A DNA stretch of 64,000 nucleotides from an uncultured Prevotellaceae bacterium (GTDB taxonomy: Bacteria > Bacteroidota > Bacteroidia > Bacteroidales > Bacteroidaceae). The stretch spans positions 1-64,000 of the forward strand of contig CACYRB010000003.1 of assembly GCA_902776685.1 (NCBI GenBank), read 5' to 3'. A program made the translations under genes and the position numbers. The notes beneath the pieces were generated by a model. That model ran no database searches and was not told the DNA's origin. It worked only from the letters and a program-made list of their open reading frames with translations. Below are positions 54,166 through 63,993 of the stretch, in pieces; the stretch's first letter is position 1; the number at the start of each line of letters is the position of its first letter.

Positions 54166-56103
54166 TTAATACACCACTTTCCGGCTGCCTTCGGGACCGA
54201 CGACAATGTAGATGCCCTTTTTGGATGAGGGTTGAAGCCTACCTCCGACCCCTCCCGAAGATGAGGAGATTTTCCGGCCTTGCAGGTCGTAGACAGTCTC
54301 GTCTCCTCCCCTTTGGGGGGAGGTTGGGTGGGGGCTGCTGACTGCGTCGATGCCCGTGGCCTCGTCGGAAGGAACGAGCCCGAACTGCATCCACGTGGAC
54401 GAGGCGGTCGCATTTGCATCGGGGATGGTCTCGGTGCGGTAGCTGTCGGCACTGCGATTGTAGAATTCGATGTTGATGGCCATGCGAGGATAGCCCTGTT
54501 GCTGAACGAGATGCGGCAGACTGCTGATGCCCAGATGGCTCCAGGGTATGGCAAGCTCGAGAATGTAGTAGGCCGACGTCTGCGTGGTGGCGAAATGCAG
54601 GTCGGTGGCAGCGTCGGTGCGCCACGTCTTGTTCTCACCGCGCTGGGCGACGATGCTGCCCGCCCGCCGGAGCATGAAGCGGTACATCCCCCGCTGTGCA
54701 CGCTCGGTAAGACTGGTGAACAGTCCGGCTGCGTCGATGCTGAGCAGGAGAGCGTCTTGCTGCGCGCCCACCACATTGTCGGTGCGGTCGGCTATGCGGG
54801 CATAGAAGTAGAGGGAGTCGCGGTCGTAGGCAAAGTCGGCACCGAGGTAGGTGCCAATCTGCTGGCCCATGGTGATCTGTGTAGCCGTCGGGGTGAAGTA
54901 GCCCTCGTTGCGGGTGAAACGTCCGTCGACCTTCGGATGTCCGTAGGCTGCCTGGAACATTCGTTTGGGCATGCCCTTGATGACGTCGATGCGACCGTCG
55001 TAGCCTCCAATGGCCAGCACCTCGCCGGTATCGACGACGGCGATGGAGTTCCACAACACGTCAACCGTGGTCGATGCCCCGAACGGGTTGGAGAGTGCAC
55101 GGAAGTCCTCGGCATTTTCGTTGCCCACGGCAAACCAGTAGTTAAGTTTCCCGTTGTTACCATACGACGACTGCCAGCTGATGACGGTTTCGCCCGAGGG
55201 CAGCTTTCGCAGGTAGGGTGCTCCGCCCGAGGGGCGCACGGTGAGGTCGGTCGACAGCGTCTGCTTTCGTGCAGGACTGCCGGCACCAACCCAATAGTCG
55301 TTCCAGTTGACGCTGAGGGGACAGCGGGCGGTGGTGGGGAAGAAGTCGGGAATGCCGGGCCACCCGTTGTCCTCGAAGATGACGACGATGGTCTGGCCGT
55401 CGTCGAGCAGAATGGGCACCGGCATGCCGTCGCGCGTTCCGGCTCGGAAGATGACACGCTGGGCAGGGCTCCACGTGAGTCCGCCGTCGAACGACCGGCA
55501 CATGGAGATTTGCTGTTCGCCACTATTGGTGTAGGGTCCTTCGTCGGCAAAGTAGAGCTGCACCTCGCCCGAGGGCAGCTCCAGCATCGAGGGCTCCCAG
55601 CATCCGTCGTTGAAGGTGTGCTGCGCATCGTTGACAAAAATCTCGTCGCTCCACGTCTTGCCGTTGTCGGTTGAGCGCTTGCAGCGAATGCCGAACTTGC
55701 GGTCGGTGCTATAGGGCGCCGAGGGTCGGGGGTTGTAGGCCACGATGATGGTGCCGTCGGCAAGCTGGATGAGGTCGGGCACACAGTTGTCGATGTTCGA
55801 CGGATTGCTGACAATGCGCTGCTCGGCCGACCAGGTGCGTCCGCTGTTCGAGCTGTAGGACACGCGTATGCCACCACCGCCCGTGACAGCCATGATGCGG
55901 TTGTCCTGCAACTGGATGGCCCGTGCATAGCTGCCATGAGAGAAGATGGTGGTATAGGTGTTGCTGTCCCAGAAGATGCGCGAACGCTGATAGGGCTCGC
56001 CGGCATACGACGCCGAGAGCGACAGGTGGCAGGCGATGACCGTTGTCAGCAACAGGCCTGTCAGAGATTTACCGGAACGTGTCGTCATTGCCTTTTTACT
56101 CAT
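54166..56103 (-). CDS. Secreted beta-propeller glycosidase (sialidase/GH93-like) with CBM9-like domain
   Basis: 645 residues. Signal peptide about 1-35. The N-terminal six-bladed beta-propeller (about 40-370) has Asp-box (BNR) motifs SSNSGRTWS, STDNGKTWS and SFDGGLTWS. No clear FRIP motif is seen, which argues for a GH93 exo-arabinanase-like or uncharacterised family over a classic GH33 sialidase. Residues about 385-590 resemble a CBM9/DOMON-like sugar-binding domain (GADFAYDRDSLYFYARI). A Por-type tail (YDLQGRK ... GIYIV) ends it, preceded by an in-frame G/C-rich repeat linker. It is last in the ELWxxDGT-SusC-SusD-lipoprotein operon and starts inside the stop region of the previous gene, so it probably supplies the enzyme of this locus. 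Confidence 0.75.
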   Translation of the reverse strand: MSKKAMTTRSGKSLTGLLLTTVIACHLSLSASYAGEPYQRSRIFWDSNTYTTIFSHGSYARAIQLQDNRIMAVTGGGGIRVSYSSNSGRTWSAEQRIVSNPSNIDNCVPDLIQLADGTIIVAYNPRPSAPYSTDRKFGIRCKRSTDNGKTWSDEIFVNDAQHTFNDGCWEPSMLELPSGEVQLYFADEGPYTNSGEQQISMCRSFDGGLTWSPAQRVIFRAGTRDGMPVPILLDDGQTIVVIFEDNGWPGIPDFFPTTARCPLSVNWNDYWVGAGSPARKQTLSTDLTVRPSGGAPYLRKLPSGETVISWQSSYGNNGKLNYWFAVGNENAEDFRALSNPFGASTTVDVLWNSIAVVDTGEVLAIGGYDGRIDVIKGMPKRMFQAAYGHPKVDGRFTRNEGYFTPTATQITMGQQIGTYLGADFAYDRDSLYFYARIADRTDNVVGAQQDALLLSIDAAGLFTSLTERAQRGMYRFMLRRAGSIVAQRGENKTWRTDAATDLHFATTQTSAYYILELAIPWSHLGISSLPHLVQQQGYPRMAINIEFYNRSADSYRTETIPDANATASSTWMQFGLVPSDEATGIDAVSSPHPTSPQRGGDETVYDLQGRKISSSSGGVGGRLQPSSKKGIYIVVGPEGSRKVVY

Positions 56104-57082
56104 TTATGAAACGTACACGAGTGTCGGCGTAGATGTCGGGACGGTCGGGAAGCGTGCGGCGCAGCGTGTACGTCGTGCCGTCGTCGGCTGTCAGGTCGAT
56201 GATGCTACCCGAGGGCAACGGCTGCCCGTCGGCAAGGAACACGATGTTCTCGTCGACGGTGTAGTCGAGCTGTGCGTTTGCAGCATCGGCTGCCGAAGTC
56301 TTATAGATGAGCAGGTCCTGATAGTAGGCGTCGCGCTCCAGCTTTGCAGCCTTACTGTCAACCTTCACCGTCTTGAACTCGGGATAGACCAGCACATGGA
56401 GCATGTAGGCCCGCGTGTCGCCCGAGTAGGCCTTCACGTCGATGGCGTGGGGCTGCGTGAGGTTGTAGAAATTGCGGGTTTCGTGAAGCTGACCGTCAAC
56501 GTAGATTTTCGTTGAGTCGGACGCAATGTCGAACGTAAGACGCTGACGCGTGGCATTGAGGGCTATCTCACGCTTGTTATACACCTGCTTGGTGGGCAAC
56601 CTGAGCACCCAGTCGGACTCGCCGATAAGCTCGGCGTAGTAAACGTTGGGGGTGATGTTGCTGTAAATGCGGTCGATGGTGGTGACGTTGTCGGTCACGG
56701 TCACGTCGAACTCATAGGTGTCGGTCTGGTGGTTTTCGCCAAGATGGGTGTCGTATGTAGATGCAACGACAACGACATGGAAGGTTCCCGGCACACTATA
56801 GGCGTAGGTGAAGATGCCCTTGTTTGCCACGAATCCGGTGTTAGCCTCCTGCCGCAAAGCGTAGTCGTGGCTTTCGTCGCCTGTGTAGACAACCACCTGG
56901 TCGGCCACACCGGTGAACGTGATTTGCATCGACTCGTTGATGAGCAAGGCGGTCTTGTCTACCGTGACGGCAGCCACGGGGGTGCGGGCCGACTGATTGT
57001 CGTCGGAACAGGAAAGCAACGCTACGCAAATGAATAATGCAATAGCGGAAATGCTGAAATGTCGAATTTTTGAACTAATCAT
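56096..57082 (-). CDS. Surface lipoprotein of the third SusCD operon
   Basis: 328 residues from the ATG at 57082; a TTG three codons upstream is less likely. Lipobox LLSCS (Cys about 25) is followed by DDN. An Ig/PKD-like domain (about 38-130, VDKTALLINESMQITFTG) comes first, then beta-rich modules with YMLHVLVYPEF, like SusE-type accessory binding proteins. It follows susD by 33 bp. Its end overlaps the beta-propeller gene start by 8 bp (AATGAGTAA), which implies coupled translation. Glycan capture is the likely role. Confidence 0.78.
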   Translation of the reverse strand: MISSKIRHFSISAIALFICVALLSCSDDNQSARTPVAAVTVDKTALLINESMQITFTGVADQVVVYTGDESHDYALRQEANTGFVANKGIFTYAYSVPGTFHVVVVASTYDTHLGENHQTDTYEFDVTVTDNVTTIDRIYSNITPNVYYAELIGESDWVLRLPTKQVYNKREIALNATRQRLTFDIASDSTKIYVDGQLHETRNFYNLTQPHAIDVKAYSGDTRAYMLHVLVYPEFKTVKVDSKAAKLERDAYYQDLLIYKTSAADAANAQLDYTVDENIVFLADGQPLPSGSIIDLTADDGTTYTLRRTLPDRPDIYADTRVRFINE

Positions 57083-57115
57083 ACTTATCAATTCTCAATT
57101 ATCAATTTTCAATTA

Positions 57116-58810
57116 TTAGTATCCCGGATTCTGCTCAACCACTCCGTTGGAAAGGTCGATTTCGTTCTGCGGAATGGGGAAGAGCTCGTTGACTCCTTCG
57201 CGGAAGAAGTAGCCGCGACGGTTGGCCCGACCGGCACCATAGGCCTTGATGACGCGTGCAGCCTGATGCTGGCGCACAAGGTCGAAGAAGCGGTCCCACT
57301 CAAAGGCAAACTCTATGCGGCGCTCTTTCCAAATCTGGTCGCGGATGAAGCCGTAGCTGCCCGGCATGTAGAGTGTCGTACCGTTGTTGATGGTGTTGAC
57401 CTGCGCCTTGCATGTGTTAAGCTGGGTGAGGGCACCCTCGCGGTCGCCACACTCGTTGAGCGCCTCGGCATACATGAGCACGATTTCGGGGAAGCGCATG
57501 ATGCGACGGTTTCGTCCGTTGTCGCCTGCATACTTTGGTCTGTCCTTGCGAGGAGTGTACCACTTGAGCGACACGCCGCGTCCTTCACCACCCTGCCACG
57601 TCTCGCCATCGGGTGTCGTAGTCTGGTGGAAGATGATGAAGCGCTTTCTGACATCGCTCTCGAAGAGTCCGGCAATGATGTCGTTGGTGCAATACATCGT
57701 CGTGGTGCCGCTGTCGAAATGCTCAATGCCTGCACCTTCGTTGGTGTCGCCGTTGGTGCCGTCGGCACTCTCCTTGAAGACAACCTCGAAGACAGAGGCC
57801 TTGCAGAACTCACCGTCGGCATACCACTGATAGACATAGGCATACTGGTCGCCGCCATGCAAAGGCTGGTTGTAGTAGTCTTTGTATTCGAGCGAATAGA
57901 CACCTTTCAGCGGAGGAAGATTGGTTTCGGGAGTCTCCACAATCTCGGAAGCCGAACACAACTCGGCGGGCTTGAACCAGAGTCGCTGACGCAACGATTC
58001 GAAATCGGACTCACTGCCCGAGAAGCCCAGGATGTCCTTGAACTTCATCTGTTCTCCGTCGATGAAATAGGCACCGAGAGTCTTCAGCTGTTCCCATTTC
58101 TCCGAGGGTTCGCCTGGCACAGCCTGATACATGATGACCTTCATGAGCAGGCCTACCGTTGCGCCGAGCGTCACACGTCCGGCATCAGCCGCATTGGGAT
58201 AGACGGCCGGCAGCATGATGGCAGCCTCGCGCAAGTCTTTCTCGATGTAGGCATAGCACTCCTCGCGACTGCTACGAGGGATGACCAGGTTTTCGACCGT
58301 CTCCACTTCAGGTCGGATGGGCACACCGCCAAAGGTCTTTACGAGATTGAAATAATAGTAGGCTCGCAGAAATTTGGCCTGTGCCAGCAGGTAGCGTATG
58401 GCCTGATAAGTAGCGGGAGCCGTATCGGCAATCTTCACCTTTTCAATGTTGGCAATGACCTGGTTGGCTCGGTGGATACCCTTATAGTTGATTTCCCACC
58501 TCGAACGAATCCAAGTGTTGGAGGTATTGAAGCGGAAGTTCACCAGCTGTCCCATCTGCGAGGCCAAGCCCTCGTCGGTTCCGATGATGTTGTCGGCACA
58601 CGCCTCGCCGAAGCGCCACTCCTGATCGTTGTACTGGTCGCTCTGCAACACATCGTAGGCAGCGTTGAGAGCCGTCTGCATCTTGTAGCGCGTGTCGTAG
58701 TAGGTGTCGTCGGTGGCATTGCCTTGAATGTCTTTGTCGAGGAAGTCGCTGCACGACATAAGACTGAAGGCGAAAGCCAGAAGACAGAATAATCTATAAT
58801 TTTTCATCAT
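57116..58810 (-). CDS. SusD/RagB-family outer-membrane lipoprotein, third operon
   Basis: 564 residues from ATG 58810 (58807 equally possible). Lipobox LMSCSDFLD (Cys about 20) is followed by the DFLDKD motif common in SusD. TPR helices (QAKFLRAYYYFNLVKTFGGVP) and the C-terminal signature IWKERRIEFAFEWDRFFDLVR (in part) end with QNEIDLSNGVVEQNPGY. It binds glycan as the lid of the SusC encoded 58 bp upstream. Classical glycan-type SusD features are stronger here than in the two protease cassettes. Confidence 0.93.
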   Translation of the reverse strand: MMKNYRLFCLLAFAFSLMSCSDFLDKDIQGNATDDTYYDTRYKMQTALNAAYDVLQSDQYNDQEWRFGEACADNIIGTDEGLASQMGQLVNFRFNTSNTWIRSRWEINYKGIHRANQVIANIEKVKIADTAPATYQAIRYLLAQAKFLRAYYYFNLVKTFGGVPIRPEVETVENLVIPRSSREECYAYIEKDLREAAIMLPAVYPNAADAGRVTLGATVGLLMKVIMYQAVPGEPSEKWEQLKTLGAYFIDGEQMKFKDILGFSGSESDFESLRQRLWFKPAELCSASEIVETPETNLPPLKGVYSLEYKDYYNQPLHGGDQYAYVYQWYADGEFCKASVFEVVFKESADGTNGDTNEGAGIEHFDSGTTTMYCTNDIIAGLFESDVRKRFIIFHQTTTPDGETWQGGEGRGVSLKWYTPRKDRPKYAGDNGRNRRIMRFPEIVLMYAEALNECGDREGALTQLNTCKAQVNTINNGTTLYMPGSYGFIRDQIWKERRIEFAFEWDRFFDLVRQHQAARVIKAYGAGRANRRGYFFREGVNELFPIPQNEIDLSNGVVEQNPGY

Positions 58811-58868
58811 TTTCAATTTTTCCTATTTTTGTTTTCAACTTTTCAACAGTTCAACCCTTCAACTTTTT

Positions 58869-61800
58869 TCAGATTCCGAGTTTCACACCGAAAGTGAACG
58901 ACCGAGCCTGCGGATAGTTGCCATGGTCGACACCCATGTTGAGGTTGTTGCCCTCAGTTCCGACAACCCTGCCCACTTCGGGGTCGAAGCCGTTGTACGA
59001 GGTGAAGGTGAGCAGGTTGTAGCCCGTAAGCGAGAAGGCGAGGTTGGTCAGATGAAGTCTTGCCAGCAACGACTGCGGCACGGTATAGACCAGTCGCAGC
59101 TCCTTCAGTCGGACGTAAGAACCGTTGTGCACGAAGAAATCGCTTGCACGGAAGTTACGAGCGGCATCGTTGTTGCTGAGGTCAGGCACCGAAGCATTGT
59201 AATTCACAGGGAAGAACTCGCGTCCAGAGTCGAGCTGTCCCGACCAGTGCAGGTCGCGAATGTCGGCACGCACGTTGCCCGAGGCGGCGTTGTAGAGATA
59301 GTAGTCGGTGACGTTGAATATCTTGTTGCCCGTCTGGCCCTGGAAGAACAGCGAGAGGTCGAAATTCTTATATCCGAAGGACAGGGGAACACCGAACACA
59401 AACTTTGGCAGGGCCGAGCCGAGGAATGTACGGTCTTCTGCCGTGATGCGTCCGTCGCCGTTGAGGTCCTTGAAGCGGAAGTCGCCCGGTCGCGTGGTCT
59501 GCTCCCACGGATTCTTTCCCGGTTCATACTGTGCGCTGGCCTCCACCTCCTCGAAGCTGTTGAAGATGCCGTCGGTGACATAGCCGAAGAAGGCACCGAT
59601 GGGCTGACCTACAGCGGTCTTCGTCACGTAGTCGCCAATGCTGCCTTCGCCAAGCATCGATCCCCAGACGGGTTCGTTGCCCGTGCCCAGACTGAGCACT
59701 TTGTTCTTAATCCACGAGAGGTTGAAGCCAATCTCGTAGCGGAAATCCTTTCCGATGCGGTCGCGCCACTTCACGTCGTACTCCCATCCCAGGTTCCTGA
59801 CGGCACCAGCATTGGTGAACGGCGGCTGATTCAGACCGGCCGAGATGACGGTCGGCACACGCAGCAGCATGTCGGTGGTTTTCTTGTTGAAGTATTCAAC
59901 AGTCAGGAGCAGGCGGCTGTCGAACAGTCCGAAGTCGGCACCCACGTTGAACGTCTCGGTTTTCTCCCATTTAATGTCTTCGTTCTTCACCGTTGTGGCA
60001 GTCGAACCCGGGTAGATGGTGTGGTTGCCGAGACCGAAGGGATAGTTGTATCCATTGCTCAGATAGGTATAGCGGGCCAGTTCGTCGATGCGGTTGTTAC
60101 CAAGGATACCCCATCCCACGCGCAGCTTACCCAGCGAGAGCCAGCTGAGGTCCTTGAGGAAAGCCTCGTTCGAGAATTTCCAACCGAGCGACACCGAGGG
60201 GAAGAAGCCCCAGCGGTTGCCCTTGGCAAACTTCGAAGAACCGTCGGCACGCATATTGGCTTGGAAGAGGTAGGTGTCGTTCAGGCTGTAGTTGATACGT
60301 CCGAGCAGACCCACAGCCGTCCATTCGCGAGGCAGTCCATAGGTCTTGTCGCCAGTGTAGGCCGACGAGAGATAGTGGAACACACCCTCATTGCTGGGGG
60401 TGCCACGCTTGTTCGACTGCTGGAAAGAGTATTTGTAGCCCTCGGCGGTTTGTCCGGCAAGCACAGTCAGTGCGTGGTGCTTGTCGCTCCAGGCGAAGGT
60501 GAGCAGGTTGTTCACCTCCCACTTGCTCGTGCGTGGCTGATTCTGGTAGACCGTCGTCAGGTCGTTCATGCCGAAGTCCTCGTTCAGCTTGTAAACCTCG
60601 TAGAAGTTGTCGTCGACTTGCGGAGCGACATAGTAAGAGGCTTTGAACTGATAGGTGAGCAGTCGGCAGAGCTTGGCATCGAGCGAGAGGTTGATGTCGA
60701 AGCGGTCGCGCTGCATCTTCTCGTGGTTTCGGTCGAGCACCGCCACGGGATGGTTTTCCGACCAATAGCCTCGCGTGTTATAAAGATAGGTCATCGGACT
60801 CTGGTAGAGTGCCTGCTTGAGGATACTCGACGAGCCTTCGGGCACACCCTTGCGCCGTTCGTTGGAGTAGGCAAGGTTGGTGGAGAGCGTGAGCCACTTG
60901 GCCAGCGCCATCTTCAGGTTGACGCGGGCATTGATGCGCTGATAGTCGGAGGTGCGCACGATACCCTTTTCGCCGTAGTAGCTTGCACTGGCCATGTATT
61001 GCATGAGGTCGTTACCTCCCGAGACGCTCACGCCGTGGCTTTGCTTGATGCCCGTGTGTGTGACGGCGTCCCACCAGCTGCGCGGCGAGTTCTGCCGGAT
61101 GGTGTCGACCAGGAAATGCTTATAGGCATCGTCGAAGTAGTTGCCGTCGGCATCGAGGCTCTGGTAGATGCGGCCATCGACGGAATAGCGTTGCTGGTCG
61201 TTGATGTAGTCGAGCATGAGGGCGTAGTTCTCGGTGTCCATGACATCGATTTTCTTCCACGGGTTTGAGATGCCGAAATAGCCGTCGTAGGTGATGTTGA
61301 GCTTTCCGGCCTTACCGCTCTTGGTGGTGATGGCCACGACGCCGTTGGCGGCACGCGAGCCGTAGATGGCGCTCGAGGCGGCATCCTTGAAGATTTCCAC
61401 GTTCTCGATGTCGTTGGGGTTGAGGTACTCGATGTTGTCGACAATGAATCCGTCGACGACATAGAGCGGGTCGGAATCGTTGATGGTTCCCGTTCCTCGC
61501 ACCTTGATGGTGGTGCCCGAGCCTGGCGAACCGGTGTTCTGAATGATGTTCACACCGGCGGCTCGTCCTTGCAGGGCCTGTAGGGCAGACGACACTGGAA
61601 TGTTGTTGATGTCCTTTCCACTGACCGAGGCGATGGAGCCGGTGATGTCGCTCTTTCGTTGCACACCGTAGCCGATGACAACCAGTTCGTCGAGCATCTC
61701 GGCATCTTCGCGCATGGTGACGTTGATTTCCCTACGGGCACCGACGACAATCTCCTGTTCGGCATAGCCCATGTAGGTGAAGCGCAGTGTAGCGCCTTTC

Positions 61801-62000
61801 TCGACGCTGATGACGTAGTTGCCGTCGAGGTCGGTGACGACGCCGTTGCTGGTGCCTTTCTCCATGACGGTGACACCCATGAGCGGTTCGTTCTGGTCGT
61901 CGACGACGATTCCCTTCACACTGTTTTTTTGCGAAAAGGCCGCGATGCTGAACGCGAGCAGCGCCAGCACCGAGGCCATTTTAATTAATCTATGGTTCAT
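58869..62000 (-). CDS. SusC/RagA-family TonB-dependent transporter, third operon
   Basis: 1043 residues from the ATG at 62000 (MNHRLIKMASVLALLAFSIAAFSQ in part); the open frame runs on upstream through repeat DNA, which is unlikely to be coding. Signal peptide, carboxypeptidase-regulatory-like domain (about 28-105), TonB-box region LDELVVIGYGV, plug (about 115-230, YLNPNDIENVEIFKDAA) and barrel ending FTFGVKLGI. Unlike the two switch-linked SusC proteins it has a different signal peptide and no 75-bp repeat, so it is outside the inversion system. It imports oligosaccharides released at the surface. Confidence 0.95.
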   Translation of the reverse strand: MNHRLIKMASVLALLAFSIAAFSQKNSVKGIVVDDQNEPLMGVTVMEKGTSNGVVTDLDGNYVISVEKGATLRFTYMGYAEQEIVVGARREINVTMREDAEMLDELVVIGYGVQRKSDITGSIASVSGKDINNIPVSSALQALQGRAAGVNIIQNTGSPGSGTTIKVRGTGTINDSDPLYVVDGFIVDNIEYLNPNDIENVEIFKDAASSAIYGSRAANGVVAITTKSGKAGKLNITYDGYFGISNPWKKIDVMDTENYALMLDYINDQQRYSVDGRIYQSLDADGNYFDDAYKHFLVDTIRQNSPRSWWDAVTHTGIKQSHGVSVSGGNDLMQYMASASYYGEKGIVRTSDYQRINARVNLKMALAKWLTLSTNLAYSNERRKGVPEGSSSILKQALYQSPMTYLYNTRGYWSENHPVAVLDRNHEKMQRDRFDINLSLDAKLCRLLTYQFKASYYVAPQVDDNFYEVYKLNEDFGMNDLTTVYQNQPRTSKWEVNNLLTFAWSDKHHALTVLAGQTAEGYKYSFQQSNKRGTPSNEGVFHYLSSAYTGDKTYGLPREWTAVGLLGRINYSLNDTYLFQANMRADGSSKFAKGNRWGFFPSVSLGWKFSNEAFLKDLSWLSLGKLRVGWGILGNNRIDELARYTYLSNGYNYPFGLGNHTIYPGSTATTVKNEDIKWEKTETFNVGADFGLFDSRLLLTVEYFNKKTTDMLLRVPTVISAGLNQPPFTNAGAVRNLGWEYDVKWRDRIGKDFRYEIGFNLSWIKNKVLSLGTGNEPVWGSMLGEGSIGDYVTKTAVGQPIGAFFGYVTDGIFNSFEEVEASAQYEPGKNPWEQTTRPGDFRFKDLNGDGRITAEDRTFLGSALPKFVFGVPLSFGYKNFDLSLFFQGQTGNKIFNVTDYYLYNAASGNVRADIRDLHWSGQLDSGREFFPVNYNASVPDLSNNDAARNFRASDFFVHNGSYVRLKELRLVYTVPQSLLARLHLTNLAFSLTGYNLLTFTSYNGFDPEVGRVVGTEGNNLNMGVDHGNYPQARSFTFGVKLGI

Positions 62001-62133
62001 AGTCTTCAAAAAGGTTTTGCGGTTAACGTCTCCGTTAACGTTGAGAGGTTGAAAAGTGAAAGTTGAAAAGTGAAACGTTCCCGTTAGCGCTATCGTAAGC
62101 GCTGACGTTGGCAAATGTTGTCTTTGCCCGATA
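62001..62133 (-). other. Gap with short hairpins between the ELWxxDGT gene and susC
   Basis: Contains GTTAACG...CGTTAAC, GAAAAGT/TGAAAAG 7-bp-period units and AGCGCT...AGCGCT. No promoter of good quality. It may separate expression of the first gene from susC. Confidence 0.5.
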
Positions 62134-63954
62134 TTATTTCACTACATACTTCTTACCTGCTACGACGTAGACGCCCTTCGGCAGTTTCTTGAGGTCCTTG
62201 ACAGAGTCGGCTGCCTTGGTTCCACCGACGGTGTAGACGTTGGCGTCGACAGTTTCGCTGGTTTCAATCTTCTCTACGATGGTTCCTCCGCCTGCAATCT
62301 CAGCGCGAGTGCGGAATTCGGGTTCCATGCGTCCCTTGTCAGACTCGCCGTCCCATCCGGGCTTGGTGTAGTTATAGACATAGACGCGGTTGGTGGTGGC
62401 CGATGCGAAGATGGGCGAGCCGTTGAGGTTGCGCAGGGTGTGAACATTGTCGCCGCGCGGGTCGGAGGTGATGCGGTTGCAGACGATGGGTTTCTCGTCT
62501 TTGCTGTCGAGACGATAGAGTCCGTTGCCGAAGCCGAGGTCGTACTCACCATTGGTCTCGTTGAACCAGTACATTGAGCCGCCTGCCACCATGGGTTCCT
62601 TCACCCAGTTGCTGGCCGGTCCGGGCACGAGGTCGCTCTGTTCCCACACTTTCTCGCCGTCGAAGCACCAGAGCTCGCCGCCGTGGCAGTCGGGGCGGGT
62701 TGCGTCGTGCTGTGTGGTGGCACAGAAGATGTAGACACCGTCGAAGACAACGCCCTGGTCGGGGTAGGCATTGTGGTCTATCGAGGGTTCCCACTTGTTG
62801 ATGTCGAGACAGGTGTAGTTGCCTTTCTCCATGTTCGAGAACGAGAATTCGTAGCCGTAGCGCGGGTCGAAGCCACGCCACATCATATAGTCGCCATAGG
62901 GTTCTACGCTGGCAGCATAGGTTCCGGCATGGAAACCGATGCCGTTGTTGTCCTTACCAGGACGAGTGTCGTAAACCATATAGGTGTGCTCGTCGCCCTG
63001 TCCTCCTTGCTGGACGGCTTCGCCCTTGGTACCGTCGGTCACCCAGGGCTCGCCGCCGAAGTCGGGCGTCCATGCCTGGAAGAAACATTTCTCGTTGTAG
63101 TAGTTCATCAGGTTGTCGAGTCCGCAGTTGCGGGTCTGTCCGGGCTTGGCACCGGCTTCCCAGTTGATGTCCATCACGAGATAGGTACCCTCTTCGGTTC
63201 CGTCGGTCACCCAGAGTTCCTCGCCGGTCATGTTGTCGGTCTGGTCGGCCTTGAAGAAGACGCGACGTCCCACGCGCACGTAGGTGGTGTACTGGTTGGT
63301 GTTGTCCTGTCCGGGGAATTTACAGTTGGGCTGGTTGGGAGCATCGGGGTCGCTGACCACGCGGTGCGTGCCTTCCTCGGTGCCGTCGGTCACCCAGAGC
63401 CACTGCTGGTGCACGTTGGCATCGGCATCGTAGTTGTAGCTGTCGTCGTCGTAAGCCACGAAGACGGCTTGCGTCTCGTTCATCTGGATGAAGCCCTTGG
63501 GGTCGCCGTCGCCGAAGAGATTGGTCTCTACCAGCATGAACGTGCCTTCCTCGGTGCCGTCGCTGATCCATGTCTCACGGCCATAGCCTTCGGTTACAGC
63601 CGAGAAGAGCACTTTGTCGTTGAGTCGTCCCAGATAGGAGGGTTCTGAACTTTCCGGACCAGGCACGATGTCCATCACCATGCGTGTACCTTCCTTGGTG
63701 CCGTCGGTGACCCACAGCTCTTCGCCGTGCTCTTCGTCACTGGCAGCAAAGAAAGCATAGTAGCCCTTTTCGGGAGAACCGGCTACGATGATGTTCTTCT
63801 CCTTGTCCTGTTTCTTTTCATACTTCACATTGGCTTTCACGCCTTCGGGGAGCAGATCGACGTAAACGCCTTCGTCCACGTCGACTCCGATTTGTGCAAA
63901 ACAATTTCCTGCCACAAACACAGTAGCAATCAGTAGTAAAAGTTTTTTCTTCAT
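62134..63954 (-). CDS. Secreted ELWxxDGT-repeat protein
   Basis: 606 residues from the ATG at 63954. Signal peptide about 1-21. At least six ELWVTDGTxEGT-type repeats (GEELWVTDGTKEGT, RETWISDGTEEGT, QWLWVTDGTEEGT, GEPWVTDGT) spaced about 45-70 residues form a predicted beta-propeller or repeat array. A Por-type tail (LPKGVYVVAGKKYVVK) suggests type IX export. It is the first gene of the third SusCD operon, an unusual place where a regulator or enzyme often lies. Its function is unknown; a glycan-binding or cell-surface role is inferred from context. Confidence 0.8.
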   Translation of the reverse strand: MKKKLLLLIATVFVAGNCFAQIGVDVDEGVYVDLLPEGVKANVKYEKKQDKEKNIIVAGSPEKGYYAFFAASDEEHGEELWVTDGTKEGTRMVMDIVPGPESSEPSYLGRLNDKVLFSAVTEGYGRETWISDGTEEGTFMLVETNLFGDGDPKGFIQMNETQAVFVAYDDDSYNYDADANVHQQWLWVTDGTEEGTHRVVSDPDAPNQPNCKFPGQDNTNQYTTYVRVGRRVFFKADQTDNMTGEELWVTDGTEEGTYLVMDINWEAGAKPGQTRNCGLDNLMNYYNEKCFFQAWTPDFGGEPWVTDGTKGEAVQQGGQGDEHTYMVYDTRPGKDNNGIGFHAGTYAASVEPYGDYMMWRGFDPRYGYEFSFSNMEKGNYTCLDINKWEPSIDHNAYPDQGVVFDGVYIFCATTQHDATRPDCHGGELWCFDGEKVWEQSDLVPGPASNWVKEPMVAGGSMYWFNETNGEYDLGFGNGLYRLDSKDEKPIVCNRITSDPRGDNVHTLRNLNGSPIFASATTNRVYVYNYTKPGWDGESDKGRMEPEFRTRAEIAGGGTIVEKIETSETVDANVYTVGGTKAADSVKDLKKLPKGVYVVAGKKYVVK

Positions 63955-63985
63955 AATCACAAAGTCTTAGGTTTTTAATACGGCA

Positions 63986-63993
63986 CAAAGATA
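63986..63993 (-). promoter_or_regulatory. Promoter -7 box of the third SusCD operon
   Basis: TATCTTTG on the minus strand, 31 bp before the ATG of the ELWxxDGT gene. The -33 element, if any, is beyond the window. Confidence 0.55.

Noticed and set aside
58923..61268. 781-codon plus-strand ORF
   Set aside because: Antisense of the third susC, created by codon bias.
58869..62114. Longer start for the third susC at 62114
   Set aside because: The extra 38 codons are encoded by hairpin and 7-bp-repeat DNA, and a normal signal peptide begins at the ATG at 62000.
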